A stretch of DNA of 64,000 bases from Paractinoplanes tereljensis (GCF_016862435.1 NZ_BOMY01000055.1:124001-188000), one strand, 5' to 3'. Positions 45,806-55,113 are shown, counted from the first letter of the stretch. Made by a program: numbers and translations. Notes: a model not told the origin generated them from the sequence alone.

Positions 45806-46917
45806 CAGCCGCGGCGGCTGATTTCGTCGGCTGCTGCCAGCATTTGCGCCGCGACCGGCTGCACTCCGGCCACGGTCAGCACCAGCCCGGTCGCCACCCG
45901 CTCGACCAGGCCCCACTCCCAGATCGCCGTCGCGTCGGTCCCGGTCCGCGCGGCCAGCCACCGCGCCCGATCCCAGGGATCGCCGTCCAGGAGCTCGACC
46001 GGGTCCTCGCGCATCAGCACCCCGAGGTCGGCCTCCGGCTCGGCGATCAGCCCATCCGGGTCGACCAGCCGAAACCTGCCCGACCGGCCGGCGCAGCCGC
46101 CGTCGTCGCAGCCGCCGTAGTCGCAACCGCCGTCGTCGCAACCGCCGTCGTCGCAACCGCCGTGGGCGTCGGCGTGGGCGTCCGCACCCCTCGCAGGGCA
46201 TCCTAGGAGGCTAGGTCCATCGCCCGGCGCCGCATGCCCGGCGGGGTGCGCGACGGCCGGGTGCGGACCCCCATGGACGCTCAGCGCGTTCCACTGATGC
46301 ACGTCGCCGTGGATCAGCACGGCCCGGTCCGGGTTCCACGCGCGGCGCCGACTCTCGGCGGCCGCCAAGGCCTGGTCGACGGCGGCTCGGCTGCATGGTT
46401 CGCCGAGATCCGTCCACTTTCGGCGGATATAAGCGATCTGCCAGTCAAGGCGGGTCAGGGCGGTCGGCAGGTCCGCGTCGGTGCGCTGCCACAGGGCCGC
46501 GGCCAGGTCGGTGAGGATCGCCAGGCGGCGGGGCTGCGGGAGGTTCAGTTCGGACATGGCGGGACCGAGGTGTTCGAGAAGCAGGGCGCTCCGGCTCACG
46601 TCGTACTCGTAAAGGCGGCAGCAACCCTCCCCCGCCGCCAACCGCAGGACGGCCAGCTCGGCGGCGAAAGCGGCGAAAGCCGCGCCGGGGCGGGGCATCA
46701 GCAGTTTGAGAACCGCGGGCGTGCCATCTTTTCTGGTCACGCTCACGACGTACGCCTCGGTGGCGTCGCTGAAGACGACGCCCGGCCGCAGCCCCCACGC
46801 CCGGCAGAGATCACCGACCAGCTGGGGAAGGTTTTTCAGCCAGGCGGCAGCGCCGGCGTCGCGGGCCTTGGCCCGCACCGCCGCCGGAATATCTCCCACG
46901 GAAGCCGATGGTGACAT
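45805..46917 (-). CDS. Aminoglycoside/hydroxyurea-type phosphotransferase with large insertion
   Basis: A 370-residue kinase resembling the streptomycin 6-/hydroxyurea phosphotransferase family, whose usual length is ~300. HGDVHQWN (residues 203-210) is the catalytic loop, and VDPDGL (DPD at 286-288) is the metal-binding Asp. Between them are 75 residues where relatives have about 20, so ~55 residues are inserted. The insert is His/Asp/Cys/Gly-rich and built of GGCDD repeats (nt 46093-46163). This may block or reshape the active site, or bind metal. ATG 46917 is the preferred start. It could confer resistance or phosphorylate a metabolite; untested. Confidence 0.82.
   Translation of the reverse strand: MSPSASVGDIPAAVRAKARDAGAAAWLKNLPQLVGDLCRAWGLRPGVVFSDATEAYVVSVTRKDGTPAVLKLLMPRPGAAFAAFAAELAVLRLAAGEGCCRLYEYDVSRSALLLEHLGPAMSELNLPQPRRLAILTDLAAALWQRTDADLPTALTRLDWQIAYIRRKWTDLGEPCSRAAVDQALAAAESRRRAWNPDRAVLIHGDVHQWNALSVHGGPHPAVAHPAGHAAPGDGPSLLGCPARGADAHADAHGGCDDGGCDDGGCDYGGCDDGGCAGRSGRFRLVDPDGLIAEPEADLGVLMREDPVELLDGDPWDRARWLAARTGTDATAIWEWGLVERVATGLVLTVAGVQPVAAQMLAAADEISRRG
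46093..46163. repeat. 15-bp tandem repeat inside the phosphotransferase
   Basis: About 4.7 copies of GCAGCCGCCGTCGTC-type units encode GGCDD/GGCDY on the minus strand. The unit keeps the frame, so slippage would lengthen or shorten the insert without breaking the gene. Confidence 0.92.
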
Positions 46918-47015
46918 ACGTGATATCCGGCGGCCACGTAATTGCGTTGAAGAGTCTCCGGCACATCCGGAGGATGGGGTCACCGCCTAATCGTTCCAAG
47001 CCCCAGGGGTGTTTC

Positions 47016-50000
47016 ATGCGCTTGCTTCGCGACCTGTGGGCCACGTCCCGGAGACGCACGGGCCTCGTGGCCCTGCTCATCCTGCTCGGCGCCGCCGGGC
47101 AGGCCGGCGCACTCGCGCTGGCCGGCGCCGTCCTCGTCAATCGATCGTTTCCGCTGTTCACCGTGCTCGCCGCCGCCCTGGTGGTCTCCGTGCTCAGCGA
47201 CGTCGTCGTCGGTCTCGTCTCGGCCGGCCTGACCGCCGACTGGGCCGCGCATGTGCGGCGCGGCCTCAACCGGGTCGCTCTCGGGCAAGACCTGCCCACG
47301 CTGGAGAACACCCCGGTCGGCGAGTTGCTCGACCGGATCGACTCGGACGTCTCGCAGGTCGGTTCCGAGCTGCGCGGCAGCGGCGTGCGGATCGCCCAGT
47401 CGGTGGCGGTCGCCACGCTGTCCATCGTCACCGCGTTCTTCGCCTGGTGGCCGGCCGGCGTCGGCATGGTCCTGGTGTCGATCCTGCTCTACTTCACGAT
47501 GAACAAGCCGATCCAGCGCATCTCCCCGCTGCGGATCAGCGAGGAGGAGTCCTGGAGCGACCTGGCCGCCGTGATGGAGGAATCCATCCACGGGCAGGAC
47601 GACGTGCGCACCAGCCTGGCCGCGCCCTATGTCCGCCGGCTCTACGCGCAGCGGTCCAGCGAGGTGCTGCGCCGCGGCCGGCTGGTCTGGCGGTCCTCGT
47701 CGAGGATCACCATGGCGGCCGGCACGATCACCCGGTCGCTGATCGCGATCCTGGTCGTGGCGGGCGCGTGGGGGCTGCTCAGCGGGCACATCAGCGGTGC
47801 CCGGCTGACCGCGGTCTGGCTGCTCGCGCTCGGTTTCGGCGGCACTCTGGAGCACGTCACCCGGATGGTTCCCGAGCTGCAGAACGCTCTCGGCGCCTGG
47901 AGCCGGGTGCAGTTGCTGAGCGACGTGCCGCAGGAACCCACCGGCGGGCTTCCGCCGGTCGACGGCGACCTGACCGTCCGTGACCTGACCTTCCGCTACG
48001 GCGAGTCGGACAGCGCCCGGCCGGCCGCGCTGCGCGACGTGAGCCTGTCGTTCGCACGGGGTAGGTCGTACGCATTGATCGGCCGCACCGGTTCCGGCAA
48101 GTCCACCCTGGCCAAGGTCCTCACCCGGGCGGTCGACGTGCCGCGCGGCACGGTGTTCCTCGGCGACGTCGACCTCAACGACCTCGACGTCGAGGGGCTG
48201 CGCCGCTGGACGGCGATCGTCCCGCAGCGCACCGAGATCCTGGCCGGCACCCTGGCCGAGAACATCGCGCTGTTCGACCACGACCTGCTGCCCAAGGCCG
48301 CCGGCGCGCTCGAGGAGCTGGGCCTGACGGTGTGGGCGCAGAGCCTGCCCGACGGCATCGACACCAAGCTCGGCGAGGGCGGCTACAAGCTGTCGGCCGG
48401 TCAGGAACAGCTTGTCGCGTTCGCCCGCATCCTGGTTCGCGATCCGCACGTGGTGATCCTCGACGAGGCCACCGCGCGGATGGACCCGGTCACCGAGACC
48501 TGGGTGCAGCGGGCCACCGACCGGCTGCTCGACGGCCGGATCGGCGTGATCGTGGCGCACCGCCTGTCCAGCGTGCAGCGCTGCGACGAGGTGGTCGTGC
48601 TGGCCGACGGCGAGGTGCTCGAGGCCGGCCCGTTGAGCGAGTCACGCCGCTTCGCCGAGCTGCTGGCCAGCAGCTCGGTGACCGTCCCGGCCACCGTGCC
48701 GGGCAGTGGCGGGGTGGCGGTCGCCGAGCGCGACTGGGACACCGCGGCCCGGGTCGAGCTGGGTGCCGACGCGCTGGCCAACACGCTGCCGGCGGTCGAA
48801 CCGCCGCCGCTGCCGGAGGAACCCCCGGCCCGCACCATGCGGGAGATCGTGCGCCTGGCCACCAACGATCCGCGGTACGGCATGGGCGCCGTCGCGCTGT
48901 ACGTCGTACTGATGGTCCTGGGTCTGGACGGCGCGGTCCTGCCGCTGCTGTGGGTGAACGTGGTCGACGGCGTCGGCAACCCGCTCTATCCGGCGGCCGG
49001 GATCGCGGCCGGCCTGATCGTGGCCGTCCCCGCCCTCTATTACACCGGGGCCTGGTTCCCGGAGTGGTGGGTGCGGCAGATGCTGCGGATCAGCCTGCGC
49101 CTGGTGCACGGGCAGGTCGGCCCGCGCCGGGTCAGCAAGCACACCCCGGCCGAGGTGGTGGCCCAGGGTGGCGACACCGAGCGGGTGGTGTTCCTGGCCG
49201 ACAACCTGATCGACAACGTGAGCAGCCTGATCCTCATCGCGATCATGACGGCCGCGTCCCAGTCGATCGTGCCGGGCCTGTTCTTCCTCGGCACGATGGT
49301 GCTGTCCGGCCTGGCCGCGACCATGTTCGGCCCGCGGCTGGAGAAAGCGGCCCGGCGCACCGTCGCGTCCCGGGCGGCGTTCGCCACCGCGCTGGTGTCG
49401 ACGCTGTCCGCGGCCCGCACGGTGAAGCTGGCCGGCGCGACCGTGCCGGTGCTGGCCCACCTGGCCGAACTGGACGCGACCCGCAGCGACCGCCAGCGCC
49501 GCGAGATCGTCATCCAGGTGTGGGCCCGGTCGACCCCGGCGCTCGCGAGCGGCCTGCTGCCGATCGCGGCGTGGTCGCTCTACCTGGGCGGGCACCTCAC
49601 GGCGGCGGCGACGCTGGTCGCCGTGTCCACCCTGGGCGCGGCCCGATGGTTCGCCTGGACCACCGCGTCGCTGGTGTCGCAGATGCCGTCGGCCCGGGTG
49701 TGGACCCGGCGGACGGTGGCCATGACCGGCATCTCGGAGTACACGGCGGACGTGCCCGGCGTGGACATCTCGGCCGGCACGGCGCCGGCCCCGCCGACCG
49801 CGGCCCGCAACCCGCTGCGCCACCTCGAACTGCGCCACTTCAGCGCGGTCCACGAGAACGGCACGGTGGGCGCACAAGATGTCGACCTCACGGTCGACCG
49901 CGGTCAGCTGGTGCTGGTGGTCGGCCCGGTCGGGGCCGGCAAGTCGTCGCTGCTGCGGTCCCTCGCCGGCATCGTGCACCACACCGGTGAGCTGCGCTGG

Positions 50001-50498
50001 AACGGCAACGTGGTCGACGAGCCGGAGCTGTTCCTGCGGCCCAACCAGGTCGGCTACGTCGCGCAGCTCCCCCGGGTGCTGTCCGGCACGGTCGCCGAGA
50101 ACATCCAGCTCGGCCACGAGCTGGACGCGGCCGACGCGGTGTCGACGGCCCAGCTGGAGCACGACCTGACGGCCTCCGGCGGTGGCCTGCAGCTGCTGAT
50201 CGGGCACAAGGGCACCCGGCTCTCCGGCGGTCAGCTGCAACGGCTGGCGCTGGCCCGGGCCCTCGCGCCGCGCACCGAGCTGCTGATCGCCGACGACGTG
50301 TCCTCGGCGCTGGACGTGACGACCGAGCTGGAGCTGTGGCGGGCGCTGCGCGCGCACGGCGTCACGGTGGTCGGCTCGACCTCGAAGCGGGCAGCGCTGG
50401 CCCAGGCCGACAAAGTGGTGATCCTGATCGGTGGCCGGGTCGAGGACCAGGGCACCTGGCCGGAGCTGGCCGACCGCTGGGGTCATCTGGCCGGCTGA
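47016..50498 (+). CDS. Single-chain four-domain ABC exporter
   Basis: A 1160-residue fused TMD-NBD-TMD-NBD transporter, about double the usual bacterial half-transporter. NBD1: Walker A GRTGSGKST (356-364), signature LSAGQ, Walker B VVILDEATARMD (Asp483-Glu484), H-loop VIVAHRLSS. NBD2: Walker A GPVGAGKSS (970-978), signature LSGGQLQ, Walker B LLIADDVSSALD with Asp1094 at the catalytic Glu position, and the H-loop position reads STSKRA (no His). One ATP site is thus probably degenerate. ATG 47016 has CAGGGG upstream. An 18-bp-stem terminator ends the gene. The substrate is unknown. Confidence 0.95.
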   Translation: MRLLRDLWATSRRRTGLVALLILLGAAGQAGALALAGAVLVNRSFPLFTVLAAALVVSVLSDVVVGLVSAGLTADWAAHVRRGLNRVALGQDLPTLENTPVGELLDRIDSDVSQVGSELRGSGVRIAQSVAVATLSIVTAFFAWWPAGVGMVLVSILLYFTMNKPIQRISPLRISEEESWSDLAAVMEESIHGQDDVRTSLAAPYVRRLYAQRSSEVLRRGRLVWRSSSRITMAAGTITRSLIAILVVAGAWGLLSGHISGARLTAVWLLALGFGGTLEHVTRMVPELQNALGAWSRVQLLSDVPQEPTGGLPPVDGDLTVRDLTFRYGESDSARPAALRDVSLSFARGRSYALIGRTGSGKSTLAKVLTRAVDVPRGTVFLGDVDLNDLDVEGLRRWTAIVPQRTEILAGTLAENIALFDHDLLPKAAGALEELGLTVWAQSLPDGIDTKLGEGGYKLSAGQEQLVAFARILVRDPHVVILDEATARMDPVTETWVQRATDRLLDGRIGVIVAHRLSSVQRCDEVVVLADGEVLEAGPLSESRRFAELLASSSVTVPATVPGSGGVAVAERDWDTAARVELGADALANTLPAVEPPPLPEEPPARTMREIVRLATNDPRYGMGAVALYVVLMVLGLDGAVLPLLWVNVVDGVGNPLYPAAGIAAGLIVAVPALYYTGAWFPEWWVRQMLRISLRLVHGQVGPRRVSKHTPAEVVAQGGDTERVVFLADNLIDNVSSLILIAIMTAASQSIVPGLFFLGTMVLSGLAATMFGPRLEKAARRTVASRAAFATALVSTLSAARTVKLAGATVPVLAHLAELDATRSDRQRREIVIQVWARSTPALASGLLPIAAWSLYLGGHLTAAATLVAVSTLGAARWFAWTTASLVSQMPSARVWTRRTVAMTGISEYTADVPGVDISAGTAPAPPTAARNPLRHLELRHFSAVHENGTVGAQDVDLTVDRGQLVLVVGPVGAGKSSLLRSLAGIVHHTGELRWNGNVVDEPELFLRPNQVGYVAQLPRVLSGTVAENIQLGHELDAADAVSTAQLEHDLTASGGGLQLLIGHKGTRLSGGQLQRLALARALAPRTELLIADDVSSALDVTTELELWRALRAHGVTVVGSTSKRAALAQADKVVILIGGRVEDQGTWPELADRWGHLAG

Positions 50499-50522
50499 GC
50501 GCCGACCTGAGCGCACGCTGAG

Positions 50523-50562
50523 AAAACTGCGGGCCACGCATCTTTGCGTGGCCCGCAGTTTT
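50523..50562. terminator. Strong bidirectional terminator
   Basis: An 18-bp perfect stem, AAAACTGCGGGCCACGCA (50523-50540) and its complement (50545-50562) with a TCTT loop, flanked by T on both strands. It ends the ABC exporter gene and lies 16 nt before the next start codon. Confidence 0.9.
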
Positions 50563-50578
50563 TGGTAGCGTTGCGGCG

Positions 50579-51184
50579 GTGGGGTTGCGGGAAGAAAAGA
50601 AACAGGCCACGCGTACGGCGTTGAGCTGGGCGGCCATCCGGCTCATCGTCGCGCGGGGTTACGAGAAGGTGCTGGTCGAGGACATCGCCGCCGAAGTCGG
50701 TGTCTCCCCCCGCACGTTCAACAACTACTTCGGCAGCAAGGCCGAGGCCGTCGCGTTCCGGCACCTCGACCGCTGCGAGCGGATGGCCGAGGCGCTGCGC
50801 GCGCGCCCGGCCGGCGAGCCGCTGTGGGAGTCGATCGAGCACGTCATGCTCGAGACGTTCAAACCCGGGCCCGAGGTGACCGCACACCCCCGCCCCGACC
50901 GGGAGGCCTGGGCCGCAGGTCTGCACCGGATGCTCGCCGTCCCGGCGCTGCAGGCGGAATATCTGCGGGCCGGGGCGATGGCCGAGGCCGCGCTGGCCGA
51001 GGCGGTGGGCGACCGCACCGGGACCGACGCCGCCACCAATATCTATCCACAGCTGGTCGCGGCGACGATGGTCGCCGCGCAGAACGTGGCCAGCCGCAAT
51101 TTCATGGCCGGCAGTGACACCATGCGCACTTTGCTTGTCGAGGCCCTCCACCAAATCACCAAGGGCCTGCCACCACCCGCATAA
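50579..51184 (+). CDS. TetR-family regulator
   Basis: A 201-residue TetR repressor with HTH VEDIAAEVGVSPRTFNNYFGSK. It starts at GTG 50579, 16 nt after the ABC terminator, so its promoter must overlap that hairpin or it is leaderless. It precedes the FAD monooxygenase by 35 nt, likely in one operon, and probably controls that gene and/or the ABC exporter. Confidence 0.9.
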   Translation: MGLREEKKQATRTALSWAAIRLIVARGYEKVLVEDIAAEVGVSPRTFNNYFGSKAEAVAFRHLDRCERMAEALRARPAGEPLWESIEHVMLETFKPGPEVTAHPRPDREAWAAGLHRMLAVPALQAEYLRAGAMAEAALAEAVGDRTGTDAATNIYPQLVAATMVAAQNVASRNFMAGSDTMRTLLVEALHQITKGLPPPA

Positions 51185-51219
51185 AAACCCCACCCTTTCG
51201 TACGAATGAAGGGGTTGAC

Positions 51220-52797
51220 ATGATTTTCGATGTTGTTATTTCCGGGGCTGGACCCAATGGGCTCATGCTGGCCTGCGAATTGGCACTCGCCGGAGTGAAA
51301 CCGCTGGTGCTGGAGCAACGCACCGGGCCGTCGGACGAGCAGCGCGCCAACGGCATGGTCGGGCAGGTCATTCGGCTGCTCGACCGGCGCGGATTGTACG
51401 AACGACTCAGCCCTTCCGCACCCGTGCCGGCGGCACAATTCATGTTCGCCGCGTTTCCGCTGCCGTTGCAGTCGCTTTCCGATAATCCGGTTTATCTGGT
51501 GATGGTGCCGCAGCGGAAGATCGAGGAAACGCTCGCGGAGCGGGCCGCCGAACTGGGTGTCACCATTCGGCTCGGGCATGCGCTTTCCGGGCTGGCGCAG
51601 AAGGACGACCGTGTGCTCGTCGACGTCGACGGGCCGGACGGGCCTTACCGGATCGAGGCGCGTTACCTGGTCGGCGCGGACGGCGGCCGGAGCGTCACCC
51701 GCAAGCTGGCGGGCATCGGCTTTCCCGGCGTGACCACCGACCGCACGGTCAGTCGCACCGCGCACGTCACCGTCCCCGCCTCCTATCGCGACGCGGTCAC
51801 CGGCGGTCTGCGGGTGCCCGGTTACGGGGTGATCCCGCCGTTCCTGCACCATCGCACCGAGTTCGGGTTGATCGCCTACGCACCGTTCCCGGACGGGCGG
51901 ACGCTGCTCAGCGTGAACACGTACGACATGCCGGCTCCGGCCTCGGACTTCACTCTCGCCGAGCTTCAGGAGGCCCTCACCCACGTGCTCGGCGGCATCG
52001 AGGTGCCGCTCGGGCCGCCCGACGGCGACGGGCCGCACCTGCTGCGCCGTTTGGAGGCCGGCAACACCCGGCTGGCGGAGCGTTACCGCGACGGGCGGGT
52101 GCTGCTGGTCGGTGACGCGGCGCACGTGCACTCGGCGATGGGCGGGCCGGGCCTCAACCTCGGCCTGCAGGACGCGGTGAACCTCGGCTGGAAACTCGCC
52201 GCAACCGTCCGCGGGTGGGCGCCGGACGGGCTGCTCGACACCTACGAGACCGAGCGTCGGCCGGCCGGTGAACGCGTCACCATGCACACGCTGGCGCAGC
52301 GGACGCTGGTCGGGCCGGGACCCGAGGTGACCGCGCTGCGCACGCTCTTCGGCGAACTGCTCCGGGAACCGGCGGTGCTGCGGCACATCGCCGCGCTCAT
52401 CGCCGGTTCCGACATCACCTATCCGACCGGTTCGGACGAGCCGGTGGTCGGCCGGTTCGCGCCCGACCTCGGACCGGTCACCCGGTCGGGGCGGCCGCTG
52501 CTTGTCGACAACACCGGCCTGCTCGGCTCGGTCGCGGCGCCATGGCGCGATCGGGTCGACGTCGTGTCGGTGCCGGTCGAGGGCCCCGCCGCGATGTTGG
52601 TCCGCCCCGACAGTTACGTCGCGTGGGCCCTGCCGACGGCCGCGGCCCCATTGCCCGCCCCGGACGCGGGCGCATCCCCCGACCTCGGCGCTTCCCCGGA
52701 TGCAGGCGCGGACGCGGGCGCGGGCGCGGCGCCGGGCGCGGAAGCCCTGCGCTCGGCGCTCACTCGCTGGTTCGGCGAACCTGCCGCGGTCAGTTGA
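51220..52797 (+). CDS. FAD-dependent aromatic monooxygenase
   Basis: A 525-residue flavoprotein hydroxylase (PheA/TfdB/tetracycline-hydroxylase-like). FAD motifs: GAGPNGLMLA (GxGxxG), VGADGGRSVTR (DG) and LLVGDAAHVHSAMGGPGLNLGLQDA (GD). The C-terminal ~120 residues (the thioredoxin-like part of this family) contain an Ala/Asp/Gly/Pro-rich stretch (about nt 52650-52745). It may hydroxylate a polyketide, phenol or drug. TetR upstream and the ABC exporter suggest a tailored self-protection or drug-inactivation unit. Confidence 0.9.
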   Translation: MIFDVVISGAGPNGLMLACELALAGVKPLVLEQRTGPSDEQRANGMVGQVIRLLDRRGLYERLSPSAPVPAAQFMFAAFPLPLQSLSDNPVYLVMVPQRKIEETLAERAAELGVTIRLGHALSGLAQKDDRVLVDVDGPDGPYRIEARYLVGADGGRSVTRKLAGIGFPGVTTDRTVSRTAHVTVPASYRDAVTGGLRVPGYGVIPPFLHHRTEFGLIAYAPFPDGRTLLSVNTYDMPAPASDFTLAELQEALTHVLGGIEVPLGPPDGDGPHLLRRLEAGNTRLAERYRDGRVLLVGDAAHVHSAMGGPGLNLGLQDAVNLGWKLAATVRGWAPDGLLDTYETERRPAGERVTMHTLAQRTLVGPGPEVTALRTLFGELLREPAVLRHIAALIAGSDITYPTGSDEPVVGRFAPDLGPVTRSGRPLLVDNTGLLGSVAAPWRDRVDVVSVPVEGPAAMLVRPDSYVAWALPTAAAPLPAPDAGASPDLGASPDAGADAGAGAAPGAEALRSALTRWFGEPAAVS

Positions 52798-53698
52798 TCT
52801 GGCTTTCCAGCTGCTTGATCACGCTGGTGACGGTGTCGGCCGGGATCGCGAAACCCACCCCGATGCTGCCGCTGTCGGTCTCACTCGCGGTAGCGATCGC
52901 GACGTTGATGCCGATGACGTGACCGGACGTGTCGACCAGGGCGCCACCGGAGTTGCCCTGGTTGATCGCCGCGTCGGTCTGGAAGAGCCCGGACAGCTTC
53001 TCGGTGCCGGTGTCGACGCTGCGGTCGAGGGCCGACACGATGCCGGAGGTGACCGTGTTCTCCAGGCCGAGCGGCGCCCCGAAGGCAAGCACGGTGTCAC
53101 CGACCGCGACGGAGTCGTTGGTGGCGAACGTGGCCGGGGTCAGCCCCGATAGCCCGGTCGCCTGCACCAGGGCCAGGTCGTGGGTGGTGTCGGTGGCGAC
53201 GACCTTGGCCGGCACCGTCTTGCCCGACGACAGCCGGACACTCACCGTGCCGTCCTCGGAGATCACGTGGTTGTTGGTGACGATCAGCCCGTCCGAGCTG
53301 ATGATCACCCCGGACCCGATAGCCGACGACTGCTGACCGTCCACCATCACCGTCACGATGCTCGGCTGCACGGCCTTGACCACCGACGCCAGGTCGTCGC
53401 CCTCGGTGACGGTGGCCGTGCTCGTCGCGGTAGCGGCGGTGCTGCTGCTGGTCGTATCGGCCGAGGTCGGGTGGTCGATGAGGTAGCGCTCGGCGAGCAC
53501 CCCGCCGGCGGTGCCGCCCCCGGCGACCAGCGCGAGCACCGCAGCCCCACCGGCAACGCGACGCGGCCAGCGCCGACCGCCGGACGAGGGCGGCATGACG
53601 TACGGCGGATCCGGCGGCGGCGGGGGCGTGATGCGGTCATCGGAGTACGCCTCGTGGCCGCCTTGGTAGTAGGGGGGCCGGCTCATCAGATCGGTCAT
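52790..53698 (-). CDS. Membrane-anchored HtrA-like serine protease
   Basis: A 302-residue S1C protease. A Pro-rich cytoplasmic N-terminus and one transmembrane helix (AAVLALVAGGGTAGGV) precede the trypsin-like domain. Catalytic triad: TNNHV (His), THDLAL (Asp), QGNSGGAL (Ser). No PDZ domain follows. Its 3' end overlaps the convergent FAD monooxygenase by 8 nt. It probably degrades misfolded secreted proteins. Confidence 0.92.
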   Translation of the reverse strand: MTDLMSRPPYYQGGHEAYSDDRITPPPPPDPPYVMPPSSGGRRWPRRVAGGAAVLALVAGGGTAGGVLAERYLIDHPTSADTTSSSTAATATSTATVTEGDDLASVVKAVQPSIVTVMVDGQQSSAIGSGVIISSDGLIVTNNHVISEDGTVSVRLSSGKTVPAKVVATDTTHDLALVQATGLSGLTPATFATNDSVAVGDTVLAFGAPLGLENTVTSGIVSALDRSVDTGTEKLSGLFQTDAAINQGNSGGALVDTSGHVIGINVAIATASETDSGSIGVGFAIPADTVTSVIKQLESQIN

Positions 53699-53873
53699 GG
53701 CGACGCCTCGCTTCGTTCGGCTGGTACGCCAACAGTTGCCCGGAAAGTTGTTCGGCAGCGGTGAGCGGTCTGTGGGTTGCCTGTATGCCGCCGATCACTC
53801 GACCGGGTCGCGTCACCACTCGCGGGTGGGCGCGCCGCCGCTCCCCCGCCGATCCAGCCCCTAGCCTCTCCGA
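53699..53873. other. Divergent promoter region, protease / low-complexity gene
   Basis: A 175-bp gap between divergent genes. No clear element is seen. Confidence 0.4.
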
Positions 53874-54566
53874 GTGCCATTCGCCCGTTTTTCGACCATC
53901 CAGGTGCCTTTGCCCCCTCGCCCACTCCACCCACCGACGCCGCCGGCACCGCTCGCCGCCGCAACGCACACGGCCCTGACCGCCGCAACGGTCGCGATGT
54001 CGGCCGTCGGGCCGGGCACGCCCGGCCGCTGTGCCGATCACGGCCGGCCATCGAATGCCCGGGCGGAGGGCTCGTTGTCCGAGCCCGAGCACAACGCCGC
54101 CGCCGCAACGACCCCGGCCTCGGCCACCGAACCGACCGCGCCCAGCCTCACCGCCTCAGCCGCCACCCCATCCGCCTCGGCCGCCCGGCCGCCGTCTGCC
54201 CGCGCAGAAGGCTCGTTGTCCGGGCCCGGGCGCAACGCCGCCGCTGCAACGGTCCCGGTGTCGGTCGCCGAGCCGTTGATGCCGCCTGTCGGGCCGGCCG
54301 CGCCCAACTCCTCCGCCGAGGCCGGTCGGCCGTCGTTCGCCCCGGCTGAAGGCTCGTCGTCCGGGTCGGAGCAGACCGCCGCCGGGCTACGGGCCTGGCC
54401 GCCGGAGCCGCCGATCTCCGCTCCTGTCTCCGCTCCCGTCTCCTCTCCCGGTCTTGCTTCCGGGTGGCGGACGCCGCCGCCGGCCGGGCTGGTCGGATGG
54501 CCGAAGGTCGTTGCGGAGTGGAAGCCGTTCGGGGCGGTCGCCGCGGACGGGACTGATGCCCGATGA
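53874..54566 (+). CDS. Low-complexity Ala/Pro/Ser repeat protein
   Basis: A 230-residue protein of Ala, Pro, Ser, Thr and Gly, probably disordered. Three imperfect ~47-residue repeats carry the pattern RPSxARAEGSLSxPxxNAAAAT (beginning near nt 54042, 54186 and 54327). The last ~40 residues (GLVGWPKVVAEWKPFGAV) look more ordered. Its stop overlaps the lipoprotein start (ATGA), which is the best sign it is expressed. A long antisense frame exists but lacks this support. The GTG start at 53874 is the first in frame. Confidence 0.5.
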   Translation: MPFARFSTIQVPLPPRPLHPPTPPAPLAAATHTALTAATVAMSAVGPGTPGRCADHGRPSNARAEGSLSEPEHNAAAATTPASATEPTAPSLTASAATPSASAARPPSARAEGSLSGPGRNAAAATVPVSVAEPLMPPVGPAAPNSSAEAGRPSFAPAEGSSSGSEQTAAGLRAWPPEPPISAPVSAPVSSPGLASGWRTPPPAGLVGWPKVVAEWKPFGAVAADGTDAR

Positions 54567-55012
54567 AGCGCCTGCTCGTTGCGGTCGCGATGATCGTCGC
54601 GCTGGGTGGTTGTGCCGACGAACCGAGCGCTCTCCCCGCCGTACATCCGGAGAGTGATGCGTCTCCCGCACCGGGAGTGACCACCACGCAGCCACCGTTG
54701 GTGGCCGAATCGCCGGCCCCTCGCTCGCCAAAGGCGACGAAGGCGCCGAAGCCGGCCGGGGCCGGCACCGGCGACGGCGGTCTTGATCGATTCGTGGCGG
54801 CCGTGCAGAACCAGCTCCCGGCGGTCGCGCTCGACCGGCGGGACGAGGAGGTGGAGGCGCTCGGATCGCAAGCCTGCGCCGCGCTGGCCGGCGGCCGGAA
54901 GGCGACGGCCGTGGCTGGTGAGCTCAGCGCGCAAGGTGTGAAATCGGCCGATGCCGCGAAGCTGGTCGCGCTGGCCCGGACCACCGTCTGCCATTCTCGG
55001 CCGAAAGTCTGA
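54563..55012 (+). CDS. Small lipoprotein, DUF732-like
   Basis: A 149-residue protein. The signal peptide ends in the lipobox VALGGC (Cys17). A Pro/Ala linker follows, then a ~75-residue domain (GLDRFVAAVQNQLPAV, GSQACAALAGG, ADAAKLVALARTTVCHS) with two cysteines as in mycobacterial DUF732. It is anchored to the outer face of the membrane. Translation is coupled to the preceding gene. Confidence 0.82.
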   Translation: MKRLLVAVAMIVALGGCADEPSALPAVHPESDASPAPGVTTTQPPLVAESPAPRSPKATKAPKPAGAGTGDGGLDRFVAAVQNQLPAVALDRRDEEVEALGSQACAALAGGRKATAVAGELSAQGVKSADAAKLVALARTTVCHSRPKV

Positions 55013-55113
55013 GATTCACACAGCAAGCTAAGGACCAAGGTCCGATGTGCCGCACAGGCTTCCTGCGGATTCTGGAGGTAACCCGCCCCCAGGGTCCCCG
55101 GCAGGAGGCAGAC

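Noticed and set aside
54038..54994. 318-residue minus-strand frame
   Set aside because: Antisense to the lipoprotein gene; the plus-strand frame has the ATGA overlap.
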